In this document: positions 10,343 through 18,548 of the stretch, piece by piece
Position numbering within the stretch: the first letter of the stretch is position 1
Layout: every line of letters begins with the position of its first letter
DNA from: Microbacterium sp. zg-Y1090
Lineage (GTDB): Bacteria > Actinomycetota > Actinomycetes > Actinomycetales > Microbacteriaceae
Length of the DNA: 64,000 bases
Direction: 5' to 3'
NCBI RefSeq assembly: GCF_030246945.1
Contig: NZ_CP126742.1
Coordinates: 186,001 to 250,000, forward strand
Translations under genes and position numbers: made by a program
The notes under the pieces: generated by a model
Seen by the model: only the letters and a program-made list of their open reading frames with translations
Told to the model about the DNA's origin: nothing
Databases searched by the model: none

Positions 10343-10726
10343 GTGCTCAGAGACGCTCCCAGCTTCAGCGGCTTCTCGGTGGACGACATCGACGCCGCCC
10401 TCGCCTTCTACCGCGACACCCTCGGCCTCGACGCGTCGCTCGGTGAGATGGGCATCGTCCACCTCCATCTGGCCGGCGGCGGTCAGGCGATCGCGTACCC
10501 CAAGCGCGACCATGAGCCGGCGACGTTCACGATCCTCAACTTCGTCGTCGACGACGTGGATGCCGCGGTCGACGACCTGCAGCAGCGCGGCGTCGAGACG
10601 AAGATCTACAGCGACCCCGACTTCGGCACCGATGAGCGGGGCATCGCGCGCGGCAACGGCGGCCCGGCGATCGCGTGGTTCCGCGATCCCGCCGGCAACG
10701 TGCTGAGCGTGCTCGAGGACGGCTGA
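10343..10726 (+). CDS. VOC family protein (glyoxalase/bleomycin resistance fold)
   Basis: Small protein of 127 residues made of two beta-alpha-beta-beta-beta modules. The N-terminal module reads DIDAALAFYRDTLGL and the C-terminal one ends FRDPAGNVLSVLE, both hallmarks of vicinal-oxygen-chelate proteins. Such proteins are metal-dependent lyases, isomerases or dioxygenases, or bind and sequester drugs; the reaction cannot be told here. The GTG start at 10343 is set by a strong AGGAGG-like site about 6 bases upstream. It is followed by a hairpin and converges on the ABC exporter. Confidence 0.82.
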   Translation: MLRDAPSFSGFSVDDIDAALAFYRDTLGLDASLGEMGIVHLHLAGGGQAIAYPKRDHEPATFTILNFVVDDVDAAVDDLQQRGVETKIYSDPDFGTDERGIARGNGGPAIAWFRDPAGNVLSVLEDG

Positions 10727-10732
10727 CACGAC

Positions 10733-10773
10733 GGATGCCGCGACCCGGCCGATCGGCCCAGGTCGCGGCATCC
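10733..10773. terminator. Bidirectional hairpin between VOC gene and ABC exporter
   Basis: GGATGCCGCGACC (10733-10745) pairs perfectly with GGTCGCGGCATCC (10761-10773), a 13-bp stem around a 15-base loop that itself contains a CGGCCGATCGGCC palindrome. It sits between convergent genes. Confidence 0.6.
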
Positions 10774-10803
10774 GCCGCTGCGTCGTGAGGCTGCGGGAGG
10801 GTG

Positions 10804-11895
10804 TCAGCCCTTCAGCGCCTCCTTGAGGTGCACGCGGGCGCCCATCCGCAGGATCGAGTTCTCGTAGATCTTGGCGCCCACCCAGATCGCGCCGACGCAG
10901 GTGATGAGCAGGATCACCAGCGACACGAGCGGCTCCCACCACTGCGCGTCGCCGAAGAAGATGCGCACCGGCATCCCGACGGGGGCGGAGAACGGCACGT
11001 ACGACATGATCGTCATGACGGTGGGGTTGTCGTTGAAGAAGATCGCCAAGAAGTACGGCGCCATGACGAGGAAGGTCAGCGGCGTCGTGGTGGAGCCGAT
11101 GTCCTCCTGCCGCGAGACCATCGCGGCGGCCGCGGCGAACAGCGACGCGAGCAGCACGAAGCCGAAGAGGAAGAACACCGCGAACCACACCAGCGGCGCG
11201 CCCAGGCCCGACAGCAGCTCCGCCTGCCCGGTGACGGTCAGGCCCACCACGGAGACCGCCGCCAGGCCGATGATCTGCCCCATCGCGAGCACCGTGTTTC
11301 CGACGACCTTGCCGGCCAGCAGGGCCCGGGTGGGGACGGCCGAGATCAGGAGCTCCACGACGCGCGTGGCCTTCTCTTCGACGACGCTCTGAGAGATCGT
11401 CGTGCCGAAGGTCAGCGCGGCCATGAAGAACACCGCGCCGAAGAGCAGCGAGATGATGTAGCGCAGCAGGCCGTCGGCGTCATCCGAATCGGTCTGCAGC
11501 AGTTCCACCGGCGGTGACGTGCTCAGCGCCGTCATCAGCCCGGAGGGCACGGAGTCGTCGCCGACGACGGTGAAGCCGAACCCGTCGCCTCCCGGCACGA
11601 TCGCGGCATCCACCTCGCCCTCGCGGACGAGATCGCGGGCCTCATCGGCCGAGCCGACCTCCGTCGCGTCGACGATGGACTCCAGCGGTGCCACGACGGC
11701 AGCGGTGTCGGACGTGACGGCCACGGTGGTGCGGCTGTCCTGCTGGGCGGCGAACCCGCCCCAGACCACGCCGGCGAGGGCGATGAGGAACAGGATGCCG
11801 GTGGAGATGAGGAACGCCTTGCTGCGCAGCTTCGAGCCGATCTCACGCTCGGCGACGAGCCAGACGCTCTGGGCGAAGGAGGGTGCGGTGCTCAC
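10804..11895 (-). CDS. ABC-2 type transporter permease (NatB-like)
   Basis: Membrane half of an ABC exporter, 363 residues. A first transmembrane segment (FLISTGILFLIALAGVVW) is followed by a large extracytoplasmic domain of about 130 residues and then five or six more membrane spans, including VVEEKATRVVELLISAVPTRALLAGKVVGN, the cytoplasmic helix typical of the NatB/ABC2_membrane_3 family. The GTG start overlaps the ATPase stop as GTGA (11892-11895), so the two are co-translated. NatAB of Bacillus exports sodium; other members export antibiotics or peptides. The substrate here is not known. Confidence 0.85.
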   Translation of the reverse strand: MSTAPSFAQSVWLVAEREIGSKLRSKAFLISTGILFLIALAGVVWGGFAAQQDSRTTVAVTSDTAAVVAPLESIVDATEVGSADEARDLVREGEVDAAIVPGGDGFGFTVVGDDSVPSGLMTALSTSPPVELLQTDSDDADGLLRYIISLLFGAVFFMAALTFGTTISQSVVEEKATRVVELLISAVPTRALLAGKVVGNTVLAMGQIIGLAAVSVVGLTVTGQAELLSGLGAPLVWFAVFFLFGFVLLASLFAAAAAMVSRQEDIGSTTTPLTFLVMAPYFLAIFFNDNPTVMTIMSYVPFSAPVGMPVRIFFGDAQWWEPLVSLVILLITCVGAIWVGAKIYENSILRMGARVHLKEALKG

Positions 11896-12776
11896 TGGAT
11901 GACCTCCTTGAAGATCTGGGCGAGGGACGGATGCCGGGGGGCGAAGCTTGCCACGTCGCCCGCGGCGACGGCGCGCCGCAGCACCGTCTGCACGGTGGCG
12001 TCGGAGTCGGCGTCGAAGAGGGCGTAGCCCCCGTCGAACTCGAGCACGGTGATGCCCGGCTCCTCGCGCAGCCAGCCGGCATCGCCGGCGGAAACGAGTT
12101 CGAACCGGCGGGTGGAGTGGGCGGCGCGCAGGCCGTCGCGGGACCCGGCAGCGCGGATGGTGCCGCCGGCGATGATCACGAGGTCGTCGCACAGGCGCTC
12201 GACGACGTCGAGCTGGTGCGAGGAGAACAGCACCGCGGCGCCCTGGGCGGCGCGGGCCTGCAGCACGGCGGCGACGACGTCGACGGCCAGCGGGTCCAGG
12301 CCCGAGAACGGCTCGTCGAGGATCAGCACCTGCGGGTCGTGCACCAGCGCGGCGGCGATCTGCGCGCGCTGCTGGTTGCCGAGCGACAGGGTCTCGACGT
12401 TGTCGTTCAGCCGCTCGCCGAGGCCCAGCTCCTCGAGCAGGGCGGTCGCACGGGTGGTGGCATCCGCCTTCGAGAACCCGTGCAGGCGGGCGAGGTAGAC
12501 GATGTGCTCGAGCACCTTCATCTTCGGGTACAGGCCGCGCTCTTCGGGCATGTACCCGAAGCGGCGCCGGTCGGCCGCGGTGACGGGCGCGCCGTCGAGG
12601 GTGACCGTGCCGGCATCCTTCGCCAGCACGCCCAGGATGATGCGCATGGTCGTGGTCTTGCCGGCGCCGTTGCCGCCGACGAAGCCGGTCAGTCGCCCGG
12701 GGGCGACGGTGAAGCCGACGTCGTCGAGCACACGGCGTCCGCCGTAGCTCTTGGTGATCCCGGTCAATTCGAGCAT
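11892..12776 (-). CDS. ABC transporter ATP-binding protein (NatA-like)
   Basis: Nucleotide-binding subunit of 294 residues that powers the adjacent permease. It shows Walker A GGNGAGKTT near residue 37, a Q-loop in FGYMPEERGLYPKM, the signature LSLGNQQRAQIAAAL (a degenerate LSGGQ) and Walker B LILDEPFSGLDP followed by the H-loop SSHQLDVVE. The YMPEERGLYPKM form is typical of the NatA/DUF4162 exporters. ATG 12776 is preceded by GGAGGAG on this strand. The gap to the divergent FMN reductase (12777-13009) shows no other clear site. Confidence 0.9.
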   Translation of the reverse strand: MLELTGITKSYGGRRVLDDVGFTVAPGRLTGFVGGNGAGKTTTMRIILGVLAKDAGTVTLDGAPVTAADRRRFGYMPEERGLYPKMKVLEHIVYLARLHGFSKADATTRATALLEELGLGERLNDNVETLSLGNQQRAQIAAALVHDPQVLILDEPFSGLDPLAVDVVAAVLQARAAQGAAVLFSSHQLDVVERLCDDLVIIAGGTIRAAGSRDGLRAAHSTRRFELVSAGDAGWLREEPGITVLEFDGGYALFDADSDATVQTVLRRAVAAGDVASFAPRHPSLAQIFKEVIQ

Positions 12777-13009
12777 GAAGCTCCTCCTCCATCGATACTT
12801 CGACGGTACGCGCCGCGATGGCCGCGGACCTCCCCCTGCGGTCGGGTTCTGCGGGGGACGGCGGCCGCCGCCGTCTCCCCCTCGCGGGGGAGGGATGCGC
12901 TCAGCTGACACGGAGGTATATGCACTGGAATAGATCTCGCAGGCCTCCGGTTGGGGAGCCTGAAGGTCGCGGGCACCCCGTGGCCACCGAGACCTCAGGA
13001 GACACACCC

Positions 13010-13579
13010 ATGACCGAGCGCACCATCGGCTACATCGTCGGCAGCATCTCGTCCACGTCGATCAACCGCCGCCTGGCGATGGCACTCGAGCACCTCGCGC
13101 CGCAGGACACCACCCTCGTGGAGATCCCGATCGCCGACCTGCCGTTCTTCTCCGTCGACATCGAGAACGACATGCCCCCGGCGGCGCGCGAGTTCAAGGA
13201 CGCCATCGACCGCGTCGACGGCGTGATCATCGTCACGCCCGAGTACAGCCGCTCGATCCCCGGCGTGCTGAAGAACGCGCTGGACTGGGCGGCCCGCCCC
13301 TACGGGCAGGGCTCGTTCGACGGCAAGCCCACCGCCGTGATCGGCACCTCGGGCGGGGGCATCGCCACCGCCGCCGCGCAGCAGCACCTCAAGGCGATCC
13401 TGAGCCACTTCAACGCCCCGACGCTCGGCCAGCCCGAAGGCTACGTGCAGTCGACGCCCGGCCTGTTCACCGAAACCGGCGAGGTCACCAGCGACGAGAC
13501 CGCGGCGTTCCTCACGGCGTACCTGAGCGCGTTCGTGGCGCTGATCGAGCGCTACGCGCCGGTGCCCGCCGCCGTCTGA
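13010..13579 (+). CDS. NADPH-dependent FMN reductase (flavodoxin-fold quinone reductase)
   Basis: Cytoplasmic flavoprotein of 189 residues that reduces FMN, quinones or azo compounds with NAD(P)H. It begins with GYIVGSISSTSINRRLA, the phosphate-binding loop of the family, and carries the conserved TPEYSRSIPGVLKNALDW (consensus PEYN-SxP-xLKNAIDW) and GTSGGGIAT. The length is normal for the SsuE/YieF group. The ATG at 13010 is preceded by CAGGAGA. It stands alone and ends at a strong hairpin shared with the convergent response regulator. Confidence 0.88.
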   Translation: MTERTIGYIVGSISSTSINRRLAMALEHLAPQDTTLVEIPIADLPFFSVDIENDMPPAAREFKDAIDRVDGVIIVTPEYSRSIPGVLKNALDWAARPYGQGSFDGKPTAVIGTSGGGIATAAAQQHLKAILSHFNAPTLGQPEGYVQSTPGLFTETGEVTSDETAAFLTAYLSAFVALIERYAPVPAAV

Positions 13580-13597
13580 CGCTCTCGGACTCGTCCC

Positions 13598-13631
13598 CCG
13601 CCGGCCCCGGCGCGCGTGCCGGGGCCGGCGG
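13598..13631. terminator. Bidirectional GC-rich hairpin
   Basis: A perfect 14-bp stem, CCGCCGGCCCCGGC (13598-13611) with its complement at 13618-13631, around a 6-base loop. It lies between the convergent FMN reductase and response regulator and has no T tract. Confidence 0.65.
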
Positions 13632-13636
13632 AGACG

Positions 13637-14350
13637 TCAGACCAGCCCGTGGGTGTGGGCGTAGACGACGGCAGCCACGCGGTCGCGCGCCCCGAGCTTC
13701 TGCAGCACGTTCGACACGTGGGTCTTCACCGTGGCTTCGCCGATGAACAGCTGCTGCGCGATCTCGGCGTTGCTGCGGGCCGCGGCGACCAGCCGCAGCA
13801 CCTCCGTCTCGCGCTCGGTGAGGTCGGGGTGCGCGGCGCGCGGCCGTGCCGCGGGGGACACGGCCACGGGCGCGTCGCCCCCGGTCGCGCCGTCGCCCGC
13901 CGCGCGCCCCTGCGCGCCGGCCGCGAAGCGAGCGATCACGCGCCGCGTGACCTCCGGCGCGAGAAGCGCGTCACCGGCCGCAGCCACCCGCACCGCGGTG
14001 ACGAGCTCCTCCGGCCCCGCGTTCTTCAGCAGGAATCCGCTCGCCCCCGACTCCAGCGCCTGGAACAGGTAGTCATCGCGGTCGAAGGTGGTCACGATGA
14101 CGACGGCCGCGCGCAGCGCGGCATCCGACACGATGCGTCGCGTGGCTTCGATTCCGTCCATGTCGGGCATCTGCACATCCATGCAGATGACGTCCGGCCG
14201 CAGGGCGGATGCCGCGGACACGGCCTCCACGCCCGTCGCCGCCTCACCCACCACCTCGATGTCGTCGGCGGCGTCAAGGATCATCCGGAACCCGGCACGC
14301 ATGACCGCGTGGTCGTCGACGAGCAGCACGCGGGTCGCGGCGCGGCTCAT
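13637..14350 (-). CDS. LuxR/NarL family response regulator
   Basis: DNA-binding response regulator of 237 residues. The receiver domain (1-120) has the acidic pair VDDH, the phosphoacceptor Asp58 in ICMDVQMPD, and the switch residues TT plus Lys in GFLLKNAGP. A Gly/Ala/Pro-rich linker of about 30 residues leads to a LuxR helix-turn-helix, LTERETEVLRLVA through EATVKTHVSNVLQKLGARDR. Its ATG overlaps the kinase stop (ATGA, 14347-14350), so kinase and regulator are translated together. Regulated genes are not evident; actinobacterial pairs of this DesK-like class often control an exporter, and a NatAB-type exporter lies nearby. Confidence 0.92.
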   Translation of the reverse strand: MSRAATRVLLVDDHAVMRAGFRMILDAADDIEVVGEAATGVEAVSAASALRPDVICMDVQMPDMDGIEATRRIVSDAALRAAVVIVTTFDRDDYLFQALESGASGFLLKNAGPEELVTAVRVAAAGDALLAPEVTRRVIARFAAGAQGRAAGDGATGGDAPVAVSPAARPRAAHPDLTERETEVLRLVAAARSNAEIAQQLFIGEATVKTHVSNVLQKLGARDRVAAVVYAHTHGLV

Positions 14351-15612
14351 GCGGGCACCGCCGCGCGCAACGGCATCCGCACCCGCACCAGGAACCCGCC
14401 CCGCGCGCGCGGACCGGCCTCGATCGTCCCGCCCGACGCCGCGGCGCGCTCGCGCATGCCGACGAGTCCGAGGCCGGGGCGGTCCGTGGTGCGCACGCGG
14501 CCGGTGTTGGTGAGCTCGAGCTCGACCGCATCGTGGTCGTAGCGCAGGCGCACGTCGGCGGTGGCTGCGGGACCGCCGTGGCGGCGGGCGTTGGTGAGGG
14601 CCTCCTGTGCGATGCGGTAGAGGTTCACCTGCACGAGCTCCGACGGCTCGGTCGGCTCTCCGACGACGGTGAAGGTGGTGGGCAGGCCGTTCTCGCTCGC
14701 GTGCGCAGCGAGCTCGGCGATGGCCGACAGCCGCAGCGTGGAGGCGCCGGGGCTCTCGGCATCGGGCGTGCGCAAGGTCTCCAGCAGCTGGCGCAGCTCG
14801 TCCAGCGCAGACCGCGCCGACGCTTCGACCCCGCCGAGCGCGGCGCGTGCGGCATGGGGGTCGCGCTCCAGCACCATCCGCGCCGCGCCGGCCTGCACTC
14901 CCATCGCCGAGACGTGGTGGGCGACGACATCGTGCAGTTCGCGCGCAATGCGCACCCGGTCGAGCGCGACGGCCTGCGCCGCGGTCAGCTCGCGCTCGCG
15001 TTCGAGTTCGGCGGTGCGCTGCTGCAGGGCCGCCCACGCGAGGGCGGTGGTGTAGGCGCGGTCGCCCAGATAGTAGGCACCACCGAAGTACACGACGTTC
15101 ACGATGAACTGGATCACCATGTACGCGGCCATCGGCGAGAACGCACCGTCGGCGGAGAGGCCGTCGGGCGACGGCTCGGTGGCGGTCTGGAACATCGTCA
15201 CGAGCAGCCAGATGAACATCGCGGCCACCGTGGCCACGCGCACGATGGTCGCCCGACGGCGATCGTCGACCCAGGCGCCGACGGTGTACATCGCCACGAA
15301 GAGGGCGACCTGGCCGACATAGAGGTCGGGGATGCGGAAGGTCGCGCCGGCGAAGAAGGCGACCGCGACGACGATCAGCACGGCCTCGGGGTAACGGCGG
15401 CGCAGCGCCAGTGGCAGGGTGGCCGCCGCCGAGTACAGCAGCGCCCAGCCGAGCCCGGGGGTGTCGCCGCCGAAGAACCCGGCGACCTGGCCGAGCCACG
15501 AGCTGATGACGGCGCCGACGAGCAGGCAAACGGCGAGCCAGACGTCGACGCGCAGCTGGGCATCGGTGGGTGGGTGCCGGCGGGGCGGGGCGGCGGTCGG
15601 GGTCGTGCTCAT
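14347..15612 (-). CDS. Sensor histidine kinase, DesK/NarL type (HisKA_3)
   Basis: Membrane sensor kinase of 421 residues. The N-terminal 190 residues carry about five or six transmembrane helices with short loops and no extracellular domain, which suggests sensing within the membrane. A coiled segment leads to the dimerisation box RELHDVVAHHVSAMG with the phospho-accepting His near residue 225. The ATPase domain ends in GLGLVGMRERAAASGG. It pairs with the downstream response regulator. The ATG at 15612 is the start that excludes a long non-coding-like N-terminal extension. The signal is unknown. Confidence 0.9.
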   Translation of the reverse strand: MSTTPTAAPPRRHPPTDAQLRVDVWLAVCLLVGAVISSWLGQVAGFFGGDTPGLGWALLYSAAATLPLALRRRYPEAVLIVVAVAFFAGATFRIPDLYVGQVALFVAMYTVGAWVDDRRRATIVRVATVAAMFIWLLVTMFQTATEPSPDGLSADGAFSPMAAYMVIQFIVNVVYFGGAYYLGDRAYTTALAWAALQQRTAELERERELTAAQAVALDRVRIARELHDVVAHHVSAMGVQAGAARMVLERDPHAARAALGGVEASARSALDELRQLLETLRTPDAESPGASTLRLSAIAELAAHASENGLPTTFTVVGEPTEPSELVQVNLYRIAQEALTNARRHGGPAATADVRLRYDHDAVELELTNTGRVRTTDRPGLGLVGMRERAAASGGTIEAGPRARGGFLVRVRMPLRAAVPA

Positions 15613-15666
15613 CGTTCCACGGTAGGGGCGGGCGGGACCGCGGACATCCCCCGCCGGACGGATTTC

Positions 15667-15747
15667 GCAACCTTGCACCGGGGGCTCTTGACCCTCTACT
15701 TGCTTTTTGCAAGCATGAGGCATCCGCCCACCGCGGCGGCTTGCAAG
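15667..15747 (+). promoter_or_regulatory. Promoter with three TTGC/GCAA palindromes, probable HxlR operator
   Basis: A possible promoter is TTGACC at 15688-15693 with AAGCAT at 15711-15716 (17-bp spacer). Three small palindromes share one half-site: GCAA-CC-TTGC at 15667-15676, CTTGC-TTTTT-GCAAG at 15699-15713 lying between -35 and -10, and CTTGCAAG at 15740-15747 just before the Shine-Dalgarno. The second gene of the transcript is an HxlR regulator, so autoregulation is the natural reading. The binding is inferred. Confidence 0.5.
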
Positions 15748-15757
15748 GGAGCACGCC

Positions 15758-16192
15758 ATGACCGACATCTTCGTCAATCTGCCCACGGCCGACCTCGACC
15801 GCTGCAAGGCCTTCTACACCGCGCTGGGAGCGGAGATCAATCCGATGTTCACGGACGAGAACGCCGCCTGTGTCGCGTGGGGGGATGGCGTCTACTTCAT
15901 GATGCTCACCCGGGAGTTCTTCGCGACCTTCACCCCCAAGCCGGTGGCCGATCCAGCGGCGACGGCGCAGGTGATGGTGGGGCTCAGCCGGGCGTCGAAC
16001 GACGACGTGGATGCCGTGATGGCCACGGGCCTGGCGGCCGGCGGCACCGAGCCCCGCGAGCCGGAGAACCTCGGGTTCATGTACTCGCGGGACCTGGAAG
16101 ACCCCGACGGCAACGTACTGAGCTTCTTCTACATGGACCCCGTCGCCGCGGAGCAGGGTCCGGAAGCGTTCGCGGACCAGGCGCGGTCGTAG
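15758..16192 (+). CDS. VOC family protein cotranscribed with an HxlR regulator
   Basis: Glyoxalase-fold protein of 144 residues. It begins IFVNLPTADLDRCKAFYTALGAEINPMFTDENAA and ends YSRDLEDPDGNVLSFFYMDP, the PhnB-like arrangement. No catalytic role can be assigned with confidence; such proteins commonly bind a small reactive or toxic ligand. The next gene, an HxlR regulator, starts at the base right after this stop codon, so the two form an operon behind a promoter with repeated TTGC palindromes. Shine-Dalgarno AAGGGAG precedes the ATG. Confidence 0.82.
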   Translation: MTDIFVNLPTADLDRCKAFYTALGAEINPMFTDENAACVAWGDGVYFMMLTREFFATFTPKPVADPAATAQVMVGLSRASNDDVDAVMATGLAAGGTEPREPENLGFMYSRDLEDPDGNVLSFFYMDPVAAEQGPEAFADQARS

Positions 16193-16930
16193 GTGGCCGC
16201 GCGAAGCTACGGCCAGTACTGCGGCGTCACCACCGCCGCCGAGTTGATCGGCGAGCGGTGGGCGTTGCTGATCGTCCGCGACCTGCTGGTGGGGCCGCGC
16301 CGGTACACCGACCTCAAGGCCGGTCTGCCGCGGATTCCCACGAACATCCTCGCGGCCCGTCTGAAGGAGCTTCAGGATGCCGGTGTGGTGCGGCGCGTGC
16401 CGCTGTCGCACCGCGGGCTGGTGTACGACCTCACCGCGTACGGCCGCGAGCTCGAGCCCATCGTGCTGGCGCTCGGGCGCTGGGGGTTCGTGGCGATGGG
16501 CGAGCCGGAGCCTGACGACATCGTCACCGCCGACTCGTTGACCATCGCGCTGCGCACGGCATTCCGTCCGGATGCCGCCGCCGCCCTGCCCTCGACCGGA
16601 TACGACCTGCACATCGGAGAGGTGGGCCTGCGTGCACGGGTGGACGGCGCCGCACTCGCGGTGCGGCGGCTGGACGCGGGTGCGTTCCCCTCGAGCGCGG
16701 AGGGCGCGGAGGGCGCGGAGGGCGCGGAGGGTGCAGCGGATGAGCACGGTGCGGGAGGCGCGGATGCCGTGATCGTCGCCGGGCCGGCGATCCGCGAGAT
16801 CATCTCCGGGGAGCTGCGCCCCGACGACGCGATCGCCCGCGGCGTGGTGCGCGTGCCACGGGGCGATGTCGCGCTCCTCGGCCGGTTCGCCCGGACGTTC
16901 CACATCGACCCCGCCGCTGCCGCGGCATGA
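16193..16930 (+). CDS. HxlR family transcriptional regulator with C-terminal SCP2-like extension
   Basis: Winged-helix regulator of 245 residues, about twice the size of plain HxlR proteins. The N-terminal 95 residues carry the HxlR landmarks YCGVTTAAELIGERWALLIVRDLLVGPRRYTDLKAGLPRIPTNILAARLKEL. Residues 110-240 look like an SCP2-type ligand-binding domain. Inside it, four exact 9-bp repeats encode a run of Ala-Glu-Gly. GTG 16193 directly follows the VOC stop codon. HxlR proteins respond to electrophiles or redox stress and usually repress a neighbour; here that is the VOC gene and themselves. The gene continues into the RibD-C gene by an ATGA junction. Confidence 0.85.
   Translation: MAARSYGQYCGVTTAAELIGERWALLIVRDLLVGPRRYTDLKAGLPRIPTNILAARLKELQDAGVVRRVPLSHRGLVYDLTAYGRELEPIVLALGRWGFVAMGEPEPDDIVTADSLTIALRTAFRPDAAAALPSTGYDLHIGEVGLRARVDGAALAVRRLDAGAFPSSAEGAEGAEGAEGAADEHGAGGADAVIVAGPAIREIISGELRPDDAIARGVVRVPRGDVALLGRFARTFHIDPAAAAA
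16695..16730 (+). repeat. In-frame 9-bp minisatellite, four perfect copies
   Basis: Unit GCGCGGAGG occurs four times without mismatch inside the HxlR gene, adding Ala-Glu-Gly blocks to a loop of the C-terminal domain. Copy changes would alter loop length without a frameshift. Confidence 0.85.
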
Positions 16931-16950
16931 CGCGAACGAAGGGACTCCCC

Positions 16951-17565
16951 ATGTCGGGCGTGATCCATATCGACCTGTTCACCTCGCTCGACGGTGTCGC
17001 GCAGTCACCCGGGAGCCGCGCGGAAGACCCGGACGACGGGTTCGCCTACGGCGGCTGGCAGGCCCCCGTGGATGACGATGCGGTCGGCGAGCGGGTGATG
17101 GCCGGCATCCGACGCCTCGACGCCCTGCTGCTGGGGCGCCGCACCTACGAGATCTTCGCGGGGTACTGGCCGCAGTACGAGGGACCGGCGGCGGAGATCG
17201 CCGAGCGGTTCACCGCCGTGCCGAAGTACGTGGCGTCGCGGGGTGAGCCGCCGCTGCCGTGGGAGAACTCGCATCTGCTCGGTGCCGACCTCGCCGCCGA
17301 GGTCGCGGGGCTGCGGGAGCGCCACGAGGAGGTGCACGTGATCGGCAGCATCGACTTCGCTCGCAGCCTCGTGCAGGAGCGCTTGTTCGACGTGCTGAAC
17401 CTGTGGGTGTATCCGCTGGTGCTCGGGCCGGGCAAGCGGCTGTTCCCGCCGGACGGGCCCGCGTTCGGGCTCACGCTGCTGGAGCCGCCGGTGGCGGGCC
17501 CGGCCGGCGCGCTGCTGCTGCGTTACGGCCCCGGCCCCGAGGTCGCCACCGCCGACATGGGCTGA
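16951..17565 (+). CDS. Dihydrofolate reductase-like protein (RibD C-terminal family)
   Basis: Soluble NADPH-binding protein of 204 residues with the DHFR/RibD-C fold. It begins VIHIDLFTSLDGVAQSPG, then LDALLLGRRTYEIFAGYWP, and has the conserved HVIGSIDFARSLVQERLFDVLNLWVYPLVLGPGKRLFP. That pattern is the YyaP/YwjB group of predicted reductases; true folate or riboflavin roles are not shown. ATG 16951 is favoured by GAAGGGA 6 bases upstream; an earlier ATG at 16927 overlaps the HxlR stop (ATGA) and would add eight residues. It is the third gene of the VOC-HxlR operon. Confidence 0.85.
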   Translation: MSGVIHIDLFTSLDGVAQSPGSRAEDPDDGFAYGGWQAPVDDDAVGERVMAGIRRLDALLLGRRTYEIFAGYWPQYEGPAAEIAERFTAVPKYVASRGEPPLPWENSHLLGADLAAEVAGLRERHEEVHVIGSIDFARSLVQERLFDVLNLWVYPLVLGPGKRLFPPDGPAFGLTLLEPPVAGPAGALLLRYGPGPEVATADMG

Positions 17566-17597
17566 CGCCGCCGCCGAGCGGGCACGCGCGGCGGCGA
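17566..17597 (+). terminator. GC hairpin between convergent genes
   Basis: CGCCGCCG repeats at 17566-17576 can pair with CGGCGGCG at 17589-17596. The stem is fully G/C and lacks a T tract; it lies in the 45-base gap before the convergent exonuclease gene. Confidence 0.35.
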
Positions 17598-17610
17598 GAG
17601 CGGTCTCGCG

Positions 17611-18456
17611 TCAGCCGAAGATCATCGGACGGTCGTCGTCGTCGTCGGGTGAAGCCAGGTCGAGGTCGACCACGACCGGCACGTGGTCGCTGGGGATCTC
17701 GCCCTTGCGCTCATCGCGGTGGATCGACGCTCCGGTGACCCGATCGGCGAAGGCGTGCGAGCCGAGGATGAAGTCGATGCGCATGCCCTGGTTGCGGGGG
17801 AAGCGCAGCTGCTTGTAGTCCCAGTAGGTGAACCCGGTGGGCACCAGCGGGCGCACCACGTCGATCATCCCGGCATCCTCGATGGCACGGAATGCCGCGC
17901 GCTCCGGCGGGGAGACGTGCGTCGAGATCCCCTCGACGACGGTGGGGTCGCCGTTGTCGGCATCCGTCGGGGCGATGTTGAAGTCGCCGACCATCGCGAG
18001 GGCGAGGTCGGGGTTCTCCGTGAGGCTCTCGCGGGCGTGCTGGGCGAGGGCACCCAGCCAGTCGAGCTTGTAGACGTAGTGCGGGTCGTCGAGCGATCGG
18101 CCGTTCGGCACGTAGAGGCTCCAGACCCGGATGCCGCCGATCGTGGCGCCGAGCGCACGTGCTTCCAGCGGCTGGTCGGGTCCTTCGTGGCCCTTCGCGA
18201 AGCCGGGCATGCCGGGGAACGAGGTCGCGACGTCTTCGATCGGCTCGCGGCTGGCGATCGCGACGCCGTTCCACTGGTTCAGGCCATGCGCGACGACGTG
18301 ATAGCCGGCATCCTCGAACGCCTCGTAGGGGAATTGCTCGGGCTTGCACTTGATCTCCTGCATCGCGAGCACGTCGATGCCTTCGCGCACGGCGAAGTCG
18401 ACGGTGCGCACGACGCGCGCCCGGATGGAGTTGACGTTCCAGGTGGCAAGCCGCAT
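17611..18456 (-). CDS. xth: Exodeoxyribonuclease III / AP endonuclease
   Basis: Mg-dependent DNA repair nuclease of 281 residues that cuts 5' of abasic sites and trims 3' ends. The endonuclease/exonuclease/phosphatase fold shows the metal Glu in AMQEIKCKPEQFP, the catalytic VGDFNIAPTDADNGDP, and the C-terminal IPSDHVPVVVDL with the catalytic Asp-His pair. The normal E. coli Xth-type length is kept. The start ATG 18456 has both a GGAGG site and a TAGGGT box just upstream. It is divergent from the epimerase gene. Confidence 0.92.
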   Translation of the reverse strand: MRLATWNVNSIRARVVRTVDFAVREGIDVLAMQEIKCKPEQFPYEAFEDAGYHVVAHGLNQWNGVAIASREPIEDVATSFPGMPGFAKGHEGPDQPLEARALGATIGGIRVWSLYVPNGRSLDDPHYVYKLDWLGALAQHARESLTENPDLALAMVGDFNIAPTDADNGDPTVVEGISTHVSPPERAAFRAIEDAGMIDVVRPLVPTGFTYWDYKQLRFPRNQGMRIDFILGSHAFADRVTGASIHRDERKGEIPSDHVPVVVDLDLASPDDDDDRPMIFG

Positions 18457-18548
18457 GTCCTCCACCCTACTTTCGCCGCCGGGTGGGTATTCGCTCTGCC
18501 GGGCTGCTCTTCGGGCCACTTCGGCTCAGACCGTGACAGGGTGATCAC

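Noticed and set aside
13637..16903. 1088-residue minus-strand open frame
   Set aside because: Only the last 237 residues are the response regulator. The upstream part is out of frame with the sensor kinase and runs antisense to the VOC/HxlR genes.
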